The position numbers and the translations under genes were made by a program. A DNA stretch of 53,586 nt from Acidobacteriota bacterium (GTDB lineage: Bacteria > Acidobacteriota > Vicinamibacteria > Vicinamibacterales > UBA2999). Shown piece after piece: positions 8,665-15,948 of this stretch. Below the pieces are notes generated by a model. It saw nothing but the letters and a program-made list of their open reading frames with translations, did not search any database and was not told where the DNA came from. Location: assembly GCA_021731165.1 (NCBI GenBank), contig JAKFXY010000066.1, forward strand, positions 1 through 53,586, read 5' to 3'. How positions within the stretch are numbered: the stretch's first letter is position 1; the number at the start of each line of letters is the position of its first letter.

Positions 8665-9717
8665 CTAGAAAAGGCCGGTGCGCTCGTCGAGGCCGAGCAC
8701 GATGTTGAGGTTCTGCACGGCCTGGCCTGCGGCGCCCTTGAGCAGGTTGTCCAGTACCGAGATGAGCACGGCGCGATTGCCGGCCTCGTCCACCTTCCAG
8801 CCGATGTCGCAGAAGTTGGTGTGAGCGACGTGCTTGATCTCCGGCAGGGCCCCGCCGGTGAGCCGGACGAAGGGCGCCGACGCGTAGGCATCCTGCAGCG
8901 CGCCCGCCACCTGGGCTTCTGTCGTACCGGGCTTCAACGTCACGTAGATCGTCTCGAGAATCCCGCGGTCAAGCGGCACCAGGTGCGGAACGAAGGTGAC
9001 AGAAGTCCCGAGCTCCTGTTCGATCTCCGCATTGTGGCGGTGCGAGAAAATATTGTAGGCCGCCACACTGCCGTGGTTCTCGGAGAAATGCGTCCGCTCA
9101 TTTGGTGTCTTGCCCGCGCCGGAGACACCGGACTTGGCGTCGACGACGACGGGGCCCACGATCAGGCCTGCCTCGGCGAGCGGCTCGAGAGGAAGCAGCG
9201 CGGCCGTGGGGTAGCAGCCAGGGCAGGAGATGAGGCGCGCGCCACGGATGGCGTCGGCGTGGCGTTCGGGCAGCCCGTACACGGTACCGGCGGGCAACGT
9301 GGCCGTGGCCGGGTACCAGCGAGAACGATCCGCCGCGCTGCGGATCCGAAACGCGCCGGAAAGATCGATGACGCGGAGTCCCCGCTCGACGAGCGCCGTT
9401 CCGACCTCCGCGGATGCGACTTCAGGCAGCGCGAGGAACACGATCTCCGCCGAGGCGACGAGCGCGTCGATGTCGAGCGGCACAACGGCCTGGTCCCAGA
9501 TGCGCGCCAGCGCGGGCAGCGGTCGTGGCGCGCTGCTGGCCCCCGAAGACATCGCCGCCGTCAGCGTGACCGCTGGATGGCGGGCAAGCAGTCGCACCAG
9601 TTCCTGGCCGGCGTAGCCGGTCGCGCCCGCGATCGCCACACGGGTGCGGTGACCGGAGGCGCCGGTCGCCGCATCGCCGGCGTCATCGGGTGAGATGAAG
9701 GGAACTGCCATGGCCAT
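8665..9717 (-). CDS. argC: N-acetyl-gamma-glutamyl-phosphate reductase
   Basis: ArgC reduces acetylglutamyl phosphate to the semialdehyde with NADPH. VAIAGATGYAGQELVRLL is the nucleotide-binding glycine motif, LISCPGCYPTAALLPL holds the catalytic cysteine, and KSGVSGAGKTPNERTHFSEN and HRHNAEIEQEL (with a catalytic histidine) complete the active site. The 350-residue protein starts at ATG 9717; ATG 9711 is equally possible in frame. A longer version would run through the promoter region. It is the first gene of the argCBDJF series and is preceded by a strong promoter with an ArgR-like operator. Confidence 0.93.
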   Translation of the reverse strand: MAMAVPFISPDDAGDAATGASGHRTRVAIAGATGYAGQELVRLLARHPAVTLTAAMSSGASSAPRPLPALARIWDQAVVPLDIDALVASAEIVFLALPEVASAEVGTALVERGLRVIDLSGAFRIRSAADRSRWYPATATLPAGTVYGLPERHADAIRGARLISCPGCYPTAALLPLEPLAEAGLIVGPVVVDAKSGVSGAGKTPNERTHFSENHGSVAAYNIFSHRHNAEIEQELGTSVTFVPHLVPLDRGILETIYVTLKPGTTEAQVAGALQDAYASAPFVRLTGGALPEIKHVAHTNFCDIGWKVDEAGNRAVLISVLDNLLKGAAGQAVQNLNIVLGLDERTGLF

Positions 9718-9742
9718 TCTGTCTCGTGGTCGAGGGAAAGAA

Positions 9743-9773
9743 TATTTATACAGACCGATGCATAAACAGTCAA
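9743..9773 (-). promoter_or_regulatory. argC promoter with overlapping ArgR-type operator
   Basis: On the minus strand TTGACT (9768-9773) and TATAAA (9745-9750) are separated by exactly 17 bases, a near-consensus promoter 28 bases upstream of argC. An inverted repeat overlaps it: TGTATAAATA on the minus strand (9752-9743) and TGCATAAACA on the plus strand (9759-9768), 8 of 10 positions matching, with a 6-base spacer. It lies between argC and argR. Placement and A/T-rich arms fit an ARG box, and bound ArgR would cover the -10 region. Binding is inferred. Confidence 0.7.
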
Positions 9774-9783
9774 GGGATCGTGT

Positions 9784-10281
9784 ATGCTGGCACCTCAGCG
9801 ACCCATGAAGGCCCGTCGCCAATCGGTGATTCTCGACGTCGTCCAGCGCGAGTCGATCCGGAGCCAGGAGCAGCTTCGCCGTCGCGTCTGCGCCGCGGGC
9901 TTTGACGTGACGCAGGCGACGCTCTCCCGCGACATCAGGGAAATCGGCCTCGTGAAGGGAGGCGCCAGCGGCGCGTACCTCGCGCCGGGTGGCGTGGCAC
10001 CCAATGGGAAGACCGCCGAGTCGCTGCTGCTGCGCGCGGCCTCCGAGTATCTGTTGCGCGTGGACCGTGTACAGCAGCTCGTGCTGTTACACACGGGCCT
10101 GGGTCAGGCGCAACCGCTCTGCGTGGCGCTTGACGCCGCCCGGCTCCCGGAGGTGGTTGGGACGGTCGCTGGCGAAGACACCGTGCTGGTGATCGCACCC
10201 GACACCAGGCGCGCCAAAATGCTCACGGGTCGGCTCCAGACGGCCATGGGCGAAGGCACCGGGCAGGATCTTGGGAAGTGA
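9784..10281 (+). CDS. argR: Arginine repressor
   Basis: This 165-residue ArgR/AhrC-type regulator has an N-terminal winged-helix region ending in TQATLSRDIREIGLVK, the DNA-recognition signature, and a C-terminal oligomerisation and arginine-binding part with GEDTVLVIAPD. It would form hexamers with arginine and repress arginine synthesis. It is divergent from argC across a 66-base gap that holds the inverted-repeat operator, so autoregulation is plausible. The ATG at 9784 was chosen; an in-frame ATG at 9805 is an alternative. Confidence 0.93.
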   Translation: MLAPQRPMKARRQSVILDVVQRESIRSQEQLRRRVCAAGFDVTQATLSRDIREIGLVKGGASGAYLAPGGVAPNGKTAESLLLRAASEYLLRVDRVQQLVLLHTGLGQAQPLCVALDAARLPEVVGTVAGEDTVLVIAPDTRRAKMLTGRLQTAMGEGTGQDLGK

Positions 10282-10297
10282 GACTGTAAAGGACGTC

Positions 10298-11692
10298 ATG
10301 ACGCTGTGGTCTGGACGGTTCGACGGCGCGCCTGATCCCGCGGCGTTTGATTTCGGTGTGTCGTTCGGTTTCGACCGGGCGCTGTTTGAAGACGATGTCA
10401 CCGGCAGCCTGGCGTGGGCCGCGGCGCTGGCCGCCGCAGGCGTACTCGCACCCGAGGACTCGAGCGCGATTATCGCCGGTCTGCAGGCGATTCTCGAGGA
10501 GGGGCGACGTACTGCGGGCTTCGTGTCCGGGCCAGACGAAGACGTCCACAGCTTTGTCGAGCGCAAGCTTGTCGAGCGCATCGGCGATGCAGGCCGTCGT
10601 CTCCACACGGGGCGCTCCAGAAACGAACAAGTCTCCCTCGATCTCCGTCTATACCTGCGCCGCCGTATTCCGGCCCTGCAGGCGCAGCTCGCCCAGCTCG
10701 TGGCGGCGTGTGCGGATCAGGCGGAGCGGGCAGGGCACGCCCTGATGCCCTCCTACACACACTTCAGGCGCGCGCAGCCGGTGCTGGTCGCGCACTTCTT
10801 CCTCGCCCATTGTGCCGCGCTGCAGCGCGATCACGCCCGGCTTGCCGCGGCCGCCGCCGAAGCGGACGCGCTGACGCTCGGTTCAGGCGCCGTAGCCGGA
10901 ACGAGCTACGCCGTGGACACGGTGCTCCTTGCCCGCACGCTGGGTTTTTCACGCGTCGTGCTCAACAGCATCGATGCGTCGTCGGACCGCGATTTCGTCG
11001 CCGCGTTTTTGTACGCCGTCTCGCTGGCGATGGTGCATCTCAGTCGGCTCGCCGAGGATCTGATCATCTTCACCGGCGAGGAGCACGGGTTCTTTGAATT
11101 GGCCGACGCGTCGGCCACGGGCAGCAGCATGATGCCGCAGAAGAAGAACCCCGATCCGCTCGAGCTCGTACGCGGCAAGTCCGGCCGCGCCATCGGGCGA
11201 CTCACCGGCTGGCTCGTCACGATGAAGGGGCTCCCGAGCGGGTACAACAAGGACCTGCAGGAGGACAAGGAGGCGGTATTCGACGCCGAGACCACGCTCG
11301 GGGTCTCGCTCGTGGCCGCCCATGCCGTGATATCGAGGCTCGCCCTGAACGCTGAGCGTGCGGGCAGCGCATCATCCGGCCTCCTGCTTGCCACTGACGT
11401 GGCCGACTATCTCGTGTCACGCGGGATGACGTTCCGCCGGGCACACGAGGTCGTGGGCGCGATGGTTCGCCGGCTGCTGGCGGAGGGACGCGACTTCAGT
11501 AGTCTCACCATGGCGGAGTGGCGAGAGGCCAGCTCCATGTTTGGTGCCGACGCGCCAGGGGCGGCCACCGCGCTTGCCTCGGTTCAGGCCCGGCGCACCC
11601 CCCAGTCCACCAATCCGGACGCAGTCGCGGCCGCGCTGGCGGCGTGTCGCGACTGGCTGGAGGCAAATCGGGGATTTTCTGTTAAGCTTTGA
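10298..11692 (+). CDS. argH: Argininosuccinate lyase
   Basis: ArgH splits argininosuccinate into arginine and fumarate. The 464-residue protein begins MTLWSGRF, as usual for the family, and has HTGRSRNEQVSLDLRL, SYTHFRRAQPV with a catalytic histidine region, and the signature GSSMMPQKKNPDPLELVRGK containing the flexible catalytic loop. An AAAGGA ribosome site precedes ATG 10298. An upstream TTG at 10271 would overlap argR and is less likely. The gap to argR is 16 bases, so the two are probably co-transcribed. argG, the preceding pathway step, is not in this window. Confidence 0.93.
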   Translation: MTLWSGRFDGAPDPAAFDFGVSFGFDRALFEDDVTGSLAWAAALAAAGVLAPEDSSAIIAGLQAILEEGRRTAGFVSGPDEDVHSFVERKLVERIGDAGRRLHTGRSRNEQVSLDLRLYLRRRIPALQAQLAQLVAACADQAERAGHALMPSYTHFRRAQPVLVAHFFLAHCAALQRDHARLAAAAAEADALTLGSGAVAGTSYAVDTVLLARTLGFSRVVLNSIDASSDRDFVAAFLYAVSLAMVHLSRLAEDLIIFTGEEHGFFELADASATGSSMMPQKKNPDPLELVRGKSGRAIGRLTGWLVTMKGLPSGYNKDLQEDKEAVFDAETTLGVSLVAAHAVISRLALNAERAGSASSGLLLATDVADYLVSRGMTFRRAHEVVGAMVRRLLAEGRDFSSLTMAEWREASSMFGADAPGAATALASVQARRTPQSTNPDAVAAALAACRDWLEANRGFSVKL

Positions 11693-11756
11693 CGACCTTC
11701 CTTCATCATCTCTTTCTCACTATCCCCACCTGAAGGAACGGCTCCGGGAGAGTTTC

Positions 11757-12521
11757 ATGCAGCAACGCCGGCCACGGCTCGGTGACATTCTCGACGACTA
11801 CTGTCCGCGCGAGCGCCGTATCACCAATCATGCTGTGGTGGCGATGATCGAAGAGCGGGTGGAGCAGACACGCTGCACCACGTGCGACGCCGACCACGAA
11901 TACAGGCAGGCAAAAGTGCCAGGCACGCGCAAGAAGAAGGATCCTCGGGCGCTTTCCGGAGAAGCGGCGGATCAGCCGCGCGCGCGAAAGGTGGACGGGG
12001 AGGAAGACACGCCACAGGAGGATCCAAGTCCTGAGGTCACCAACCGAGTCCCTTTCGAAATGGATGCCGCCGATGCTACGGCCACGGTTCCGTTCGATGT
12101 GGAATCGGGCGACAACGAAGAGTCGCTCGCGCTCGAGGACGACGGCCCCGTGCACAGGCCACTGATACGCGCGACATTGCCGCGACCAGAGGGGCAAGCA
12201 CCGGAATGGAAGGATCCCGAGTTCACCGTCCGACAGCCCACCAGCAACCGCGGCCGCGAGTTTGGCGGTGGAGCAGGCGGCGGCCAGCGTCCCGGCAGGA
12301 ATCGCCGTCCAATGAATGCCGGGCAAACGAATGCGCAGGGACCCATGCGCTTCGGAAGTGGAGGCCCGCGCGATCGCAATGCCCGCCCCGGCCATGGTCA
12401 AGGGCAAGGACAGGGACCGAAGGGTAATCGTCCCGGCGGCCACCCGGGCGGACAGCGAGGCGGCCGTCCAGGTCAGGGCGGCGACCAGCGCGGCCCTGGA
12501 CGCAAGCGCGGCCCGCGCTGA
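11757..12521 (+). CDS. Unknown protein with N-terminal Cys pair and RGG-like C-terminus
   Basis: I do not recognise a named family. The 254-residue product begins MQQRRPRLGDILDDYCPRE and has RCTTCDADHEY, a single CxxC that could be half of a zinc or dimer site. Then comes an acidic middle part and, from about residue 170, a long Gly/Arg/Gln/Pro tail with many RGG, GQG and GGxPG units, almost certainly disordered. Such tails often bind RNA in other proteins, which is only an analogy here. The start at ATG 11757 has a GGGAGAG ribosome site; the frame continues upstream into argH but without family-like sequence. Its stop overlaps the fabI start (TGATG), implying coupled translation. Confidence 0.7.
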   Translation: MQQRRPRLGDILDDYCPRERRITNHAVVAMIEERVEQTRCTTCDADHEYRQAKVPGTRKKKDPRALSGEAADQPRARKVDGEEDTPQEDPSPEVTNRVPFEMDAADATATVPFDVESGDNEESLALEDDGPVHRPLIRATLPRPEGQAPEWKDPEFTVRQPTSNRGREFGGGAGGGQRPGRNRRPMNAGQTNAQGPMRFGSGGPRDRNARPGHGQGQGQGPKGNRPGGHPGGQRGGRPGQGGDQRGPGRKRGPR

Positions 12522-13291
12522 TGGACTTTGCCGGCAAGCACGGTCTCGTAGTCGGCGTCGCCAACAAGCGATCCATTGTCTGGGCCATCGCGCAAGCGAC
12601 CGCCCTCCGTGGCGCACGGCTGGCGCTGACTTATCAAGGCCGCTTCGAAGAGCACGTGAACGATCTTTCCCAGGAACTCGGCCATTCGCCCCTCGTGCTG
12701 CCCTGCGACGTGGCGTCAGACGCCGACATCGACACGGTCTTTGCGAAGCTCGACCAGGAGTTCGGCGGGCTCGACTTCGTCGTGCATGGCGCCGCCTTCG
12801 CTCGGAAGGAGGAGCTGTCCGAACCGTTTTCCAACACGTCGCGTGAAGGATTCCGGCTGGCGATGGACATTTCGGCCTACTCACTCATCGCGCTCGCCCG
12901 TGGCGCCGCGCCACTCATGGAGAAGCGCGGGGGCGGGAGCATCGTGACATTGTCGTACCTGGGCAGCGAGCGGGTCTTTCCCAACTACAACGTGATGGGT
13001 GTCGCCAAAGCCGCGCTGGAGGCGAACGTCCGGTATTTGGCGGCAGATCTCGGTCCGAAGAACATCCGGGTGAACGCCGTGTCGGCGGGTCCGATCAAGA
13101 CCATTTCCGCCATGGGGATAGGCGGGTTTTCGAACATCCTCGGTGTCTATCGCGACCGCGCGCCGTTGCGCCGCAACGTAGACACGATCGAAGTGGGCGA
13201 GGCTGCGACATTTCTCCTGAGCTCAGCCGCCAGAGGCATTACGGGCGAAGTGCTCATGGTGGACGCCGGCTTCCACGTCACGGGTATGTGA
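12521..13291 (+). CDS. fabI: Enoyl-[acyl-carrier-protein] reductase (NADH)
   Basis: FabI carries out the last reduction of each fatty-acid elongation cycle. This 256-residue short-chain dehydrogenase has the divergent FabI nucleotide motif GVANKRSIVWAIA, the Tyr-x6-Lys pair in YNVMGVAKAALE, and NAVSAGPIKTISAMGI. These distinguish FabI from ordinary SDR reductases such as FabG. It overlaps the preceding gene by one base and is followed by a convergent gene after 42 bases. It is the expected triclosan/diazaborine-type target in the cytoplasm. Confidence 0.93.
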   Translation: MDFAGKHGLVVGVANKRSIVWAIAQATALRGARLALTYQGRFEEHVNDLSQELGHSPLVLPCDVASDADIDTVFAKLDQEFGGLDFVVHGAAFARKEELSEPFSNTSREGFRLAMDISAYSLIALARGAAPLMEKRGGGSIVTLSYLGSERVFPNYNVMGVAKAALEANVRYLAADLGPKNIRVNAVSAGPIKTISAMGIGGFSNILGVYRDRAPLRRNVDTIEVGEAATFLLSSAARGITGEVLMVDAGFHVTGM

Positions 13292-13333
13292 GCCGCGGCC
13301 CTCTTCAGGGTTCGCCGGCCGTCCGGGCGATTA

Positions 13334-14035
13334 TTACCACTGTTCGGTCCTGATGAGCGCGTCGGGTACCCCGAGCGCCCTCAGGACCGCGACCGATTCC
13401 GCGACCATCGACGGCGGCCCGCAGACGAAGCAGAGCGTGGACGCCGGCTCGTGCAAGACGGTCTCGAACTCACGGCGGCCGATCCGTCCTCGCAGGCCCT
13501 GCCATCCCGCGCCCTCATCGCGCGTTACCGTCTGATGCAGCTCAATTCGCCGGTCGAGGGCGTGCAACCGCAGCTCGTCAATGAAGGCGAACTCGTCCGC
13601 ACGCCTGGCGCTGTAAAGCACGGAAACACGATGGGACGCGTGGCGGCGCAGTGCGTGGTCGATCATCGCGCGCAGAGGCGCGATTCCCGTGCCGCCGGCG
13701 ACGAAGAGCAGGCGATGATCTCCCGGTGTATCCGGAAACAGGAAGGTGCCGTGGGGACCGTCGATGTCCACAAGGGCCCCGGGCTCGGCAGACGCAAGAA
13801 GAGCAGCGCCAGGCACATCGATGGCGATGAGCAGCTCGAGGCGGCCGCTGGCGGCGGTGTGTTCCGGTGAACAGGCGATCGAATAGGGCTTCGCGTCGGC
13901 GTCGCCATGACGGCCCACGACTACCGCCTGCCCCGCGACGAATGGGAATGCGTGTCCGCGAAGGTCGAGCGTCAAGAGCCTGGAACGCGGCGATGACGCG
14001 GCATTGCCGATGAGCGGGACGGTGACGAGGGGCAC
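13334..14035 (-). CDS. Ferredoxin-NADP reductase-like flavoprotein
   Basis: The 233-residue protein has the two-domain FNR layout. KPYSIACSP matches the RxYS-type FAD-binding motif, GPHGTFLF follows, VAGGTGIAPLRAMI is the NAD(P) phosphate motif, and CGPPSMVAESVAVLRALG forms the C-terminal NAD(P) segment before a terminal EQW. No iron-sulfur or globin domain is fused to it, so its electron partner is unknown. It begins with GTG 14035 and lies 22 bases before the HD-GYP/GGDEF gene stop, on the same strand and downstream of it. Confidence 0.8.
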   Translation of the reverse strand: MPLVTVPLIGNAASSPRSRLLTLDLRGHAFPFVAGQAVVVGRHGDADAKPYSIACSPEHTAASGRLELLIAIDVPGAALLASAEPGALVDIDGPHGTFLFPDTPGDHRLLFVAGGTGIAPLRAMIDHALRRHASHRVSVLYSARRADEFAFIDELRLHALDRRIELHQTVTRDEGAGWQGLRGRIGRREFETVLHEPASTLCFVCGPPSMVAESVAVLRALGVPDALIRTEQW

Positions 14036-14057
14036 GTCACCGAAGTTTACTCAGTTC

Positions 14058-15884
14058 TCAAGGGACTGAGGCGACAGCGCCAGACATCGCTGGCATCGGG
14101 ACCGGGCGAGTCCGCTCCCTCTTGCGAGCGCTCTTGTCCGAGTACATGCGGCTGTCGGCTTTCGCGAGCAACGTCTCATAGCTGTCGCCGTCATGCGGGA
14201 AGACGGCGGCACCGGTGCTCATCGCGATTGGGATGACCATGCCCGGGCGCGTTTCGAGAACGATCTGATCCACTGCCATGTGCAGTTCATCGCGCCTGAG
14301 CCGTGCTTCTTCGCGGCCGCAGCCGGACAGTACCACGATGAACTCGTCGCCCGCGTAACGGGCGCAGACGTCATACGGCCGGATCGTAGAGCGGAGTGCG
14401 GCGGCGACGTCGCGAAGTGCCCGGTCGCCGACGTGATGCCCGTGGTGGTCGTTGATCGCCTTGAAGTCGTCGAGGTCAATGACGAGTACCGACACCTCGG
14501 CCTTGAGTCGTTCGGCTCGGGCGAGCTCGCTCGCCATGTGGATGAGCATGAATCGAGTGTTCGGCAGACCCGTCAGCGGGTCGGTGAGCGAGTCCTCCTG
14601 CGTTTGTTCGAACACGATGGCGTTATGGATGACCGCGGCGGCCTGCTCGCACACACGATCGAGCAACCTCCGATGATCTTCGCGGTAGTAGCTCAGTGCC
14701 GTGTGGTAGACCGCCAGCGTGCCGATGAGACGCTCGCCGAAAACGAGCGGGCACACGAGCGCCGATTGCAGCGACGTCTGGCGCTCCACCCCGGCGGCCT
14801 CGAGGTCCGCGCCTGGACGCGCGTTGACGAGCGGTCTTCGGTTGCGCGCGACCCAGCCGTTCAAGCCCCGGCCGTTCTGGACGGTGAGCGACTCCAGGCC
14901 TCCCGCTTCAATGCCCGTGGCGAAGCGGCATTGGAGAGTGTCACTGGCCTCCACGTACAGGAACAACGTGCAGGCGGAAAAGGGCACCAGATTGGCGAGC
15001 TTTGACGAGATGAGCGCCATGGTGTCCGCCACGCCAAGGCTCGTGCCCATCGTCTGAGCGATCTGGTACAGCGCGTAGATCTCCCGGTGAGCGAGCGCGA
15101 TGTCATCGAAGACCGACGGCGCTTCCCTGGAGGGCGACACGCTCCCCGCCGTCAGTGGAATCTGCGGGCGCGACAAGTCCTCGGTGCCGGCGCGAAGTTC
15201 AGCTCTCAGCCCGGGCAGGATGCGGAGAAAGATCTTGACCAGGTGTGGATCGAGCGCCTTTCCCGCCTCCCGCTGCAGTAGCGCCGCAGCGGCGTCGCCG
15301 GACATCGCCCCGTGATCTGGACGCTCGGACGTCAGGGCCTCGTAGTAGTCGCTGATGGCCAGTATCCGGGCGCCAAGAGGGATGTCGTTCTCCCGGAGGC
15401 CGGAGGGGTAGCCGCGTCCGTCCCATCGTTCATGGTGGCTCAGGATGAGCGACACGACAGGGTACGGAAACGGTACTGAGGCAAGAATATCCGCCCCCAC
15501 CTGCGGGTGGATCCGGACCTTGAGAAGTTCCTCGGGAGTCAACGGGCCAGGCTTCGCGATGATGTGTTCCGGGACCGCGAGCTTGCCGATGTCGTGTAAC
15601 AGTGCCGCCGTGCGGATGCCGCTGACGTCGCCCTCCGACATGCCGAGTGCCCGTGCCAAGCCGTTGGCATAGTGCCGCACCAGCCGGACATGGTTTTCTG
15701 TTGTCTGGTTCTTCGCGTCGATGGCCAGCGCCAGCGCCTCGATGGTCGCGAGGTGCAGCTCGGACATCGTCTGTAACTGGCGCCGCTCCGCGTCGAGATG
15801 CTCGAGGTAAACGCGGTAGGTCCGGTATGCCAGATACAACAGTGCGGTGGCTGGCAGCGCCAGCCACGCACCAGATGGGGTCAT
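14058..15884 (-). CDS. HD-GYP / GAF / GGDEF cyclic-di-GMP enzyme
   Basis: This 608-residue protein combines both directions of c-di-GMP metabolism. After a single hydrophobic segment (about residues 7-20) and a short helix comes an HD-GYP phosphodiesterase domain: H97-D98 in LLHDIGKLAVPEHII, then HHERWDGRGYP at 150-160, with all key residues intact. A GAF-like sensor spans roughly 265-420. The C-terminal diguanylate cyclase domain has DPLTGLPN, an RPYD inhibitory site, and AGDEF near 511-515; Ala in the first position is found in active cyclases. It lies just downstream of the subtilase on the same strand. The N-terminus looks shortened (see 15894-15941). Confidence 0.88.
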   Translation of the reverse strand: MTPSGAWLALPATALLYLAYRTYRVYLEHLDAERRQLQTMSELHLATIEALALAIDAKNQTTENHVRLVRHYANGLARALGMSEGDVSGIRTAALLHDIGKLAVPEHIIAKPGPLTPEELLKVRIHPQVGADILASVPFPYPVVSLILSHHERWDGRGYPSGLRENDIPLGARILAISDYYEALTSERPDHGAMSGDAAAALLQREAGKALDPHLVKIFLRILPGLRAELRAGTEDLSRPQIPLTAGSVSPSREAPSVFDDIALAHREIYALYQIAQTMGTSLGVADTMALISSKLANLVPFSACTLFLYVEASDTLQCRFATGIEAGGLESLTVQNGRGLNGWVARNRRPLVNARPGADLEAAGVERQTSLQSALVCPLVFGERLIGTLAVYHTALSYYREDHRRLLDRVCEQAAAVIHNAIVFEQTQEDSLTDPLTGLPNTRFMLIHMASELARAERLKAEVSVLVIDLDDFKAINDHHGHHVGDRALRDVAAALRSTIRPYDVCARYAGDEFIVVLSGCGREEARLRRDELHMAVDQIVLETRPGMVIPIAMSTGAAVFPHDGDSYETLLAKADSRMYSDKSARKRERTRPVPMPAMSGAVASVP

Positions 15885-15893
15885 CCCCGGACC

Positions 15894-15941
15894 CTACTTC
15901 GCCGTGGTCGGGAGCCAGATGATCGTGATTCGGGCTTTCAT
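15894..15941 (-). other. 15-codon leader ORF, in frame with the HD-GYP/GGDEF gene
   Basis: After the subtilase stop, TGAGGA lies five bases before an ATG at 15941, a better ribosome site than that of the downstream gene. It encodes MKARITIIWLPTTAK and a TAG stop at 15896-15894. Three codons later, in the same frame, is the ATG used by the HD-GYP/GGDEF protein. It may be a leader for translational coupling, or the remains of a longer N-terminus now separated by the stop. Confidence 0.45.
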
Positions 15942-15948
15942 GTTGTCC

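Noticed and set aside
8583..8891. Long N-terminal extension of argB.
   Set aside because: It only reads through the 3' end of argC in another frame and has no kinase features.
13292..13333. Possible terminator between fabI and the flavin reductase gene.
   Set aside because: Only a 4-bp CCCT/AGGG stem is visible; too weak to call.
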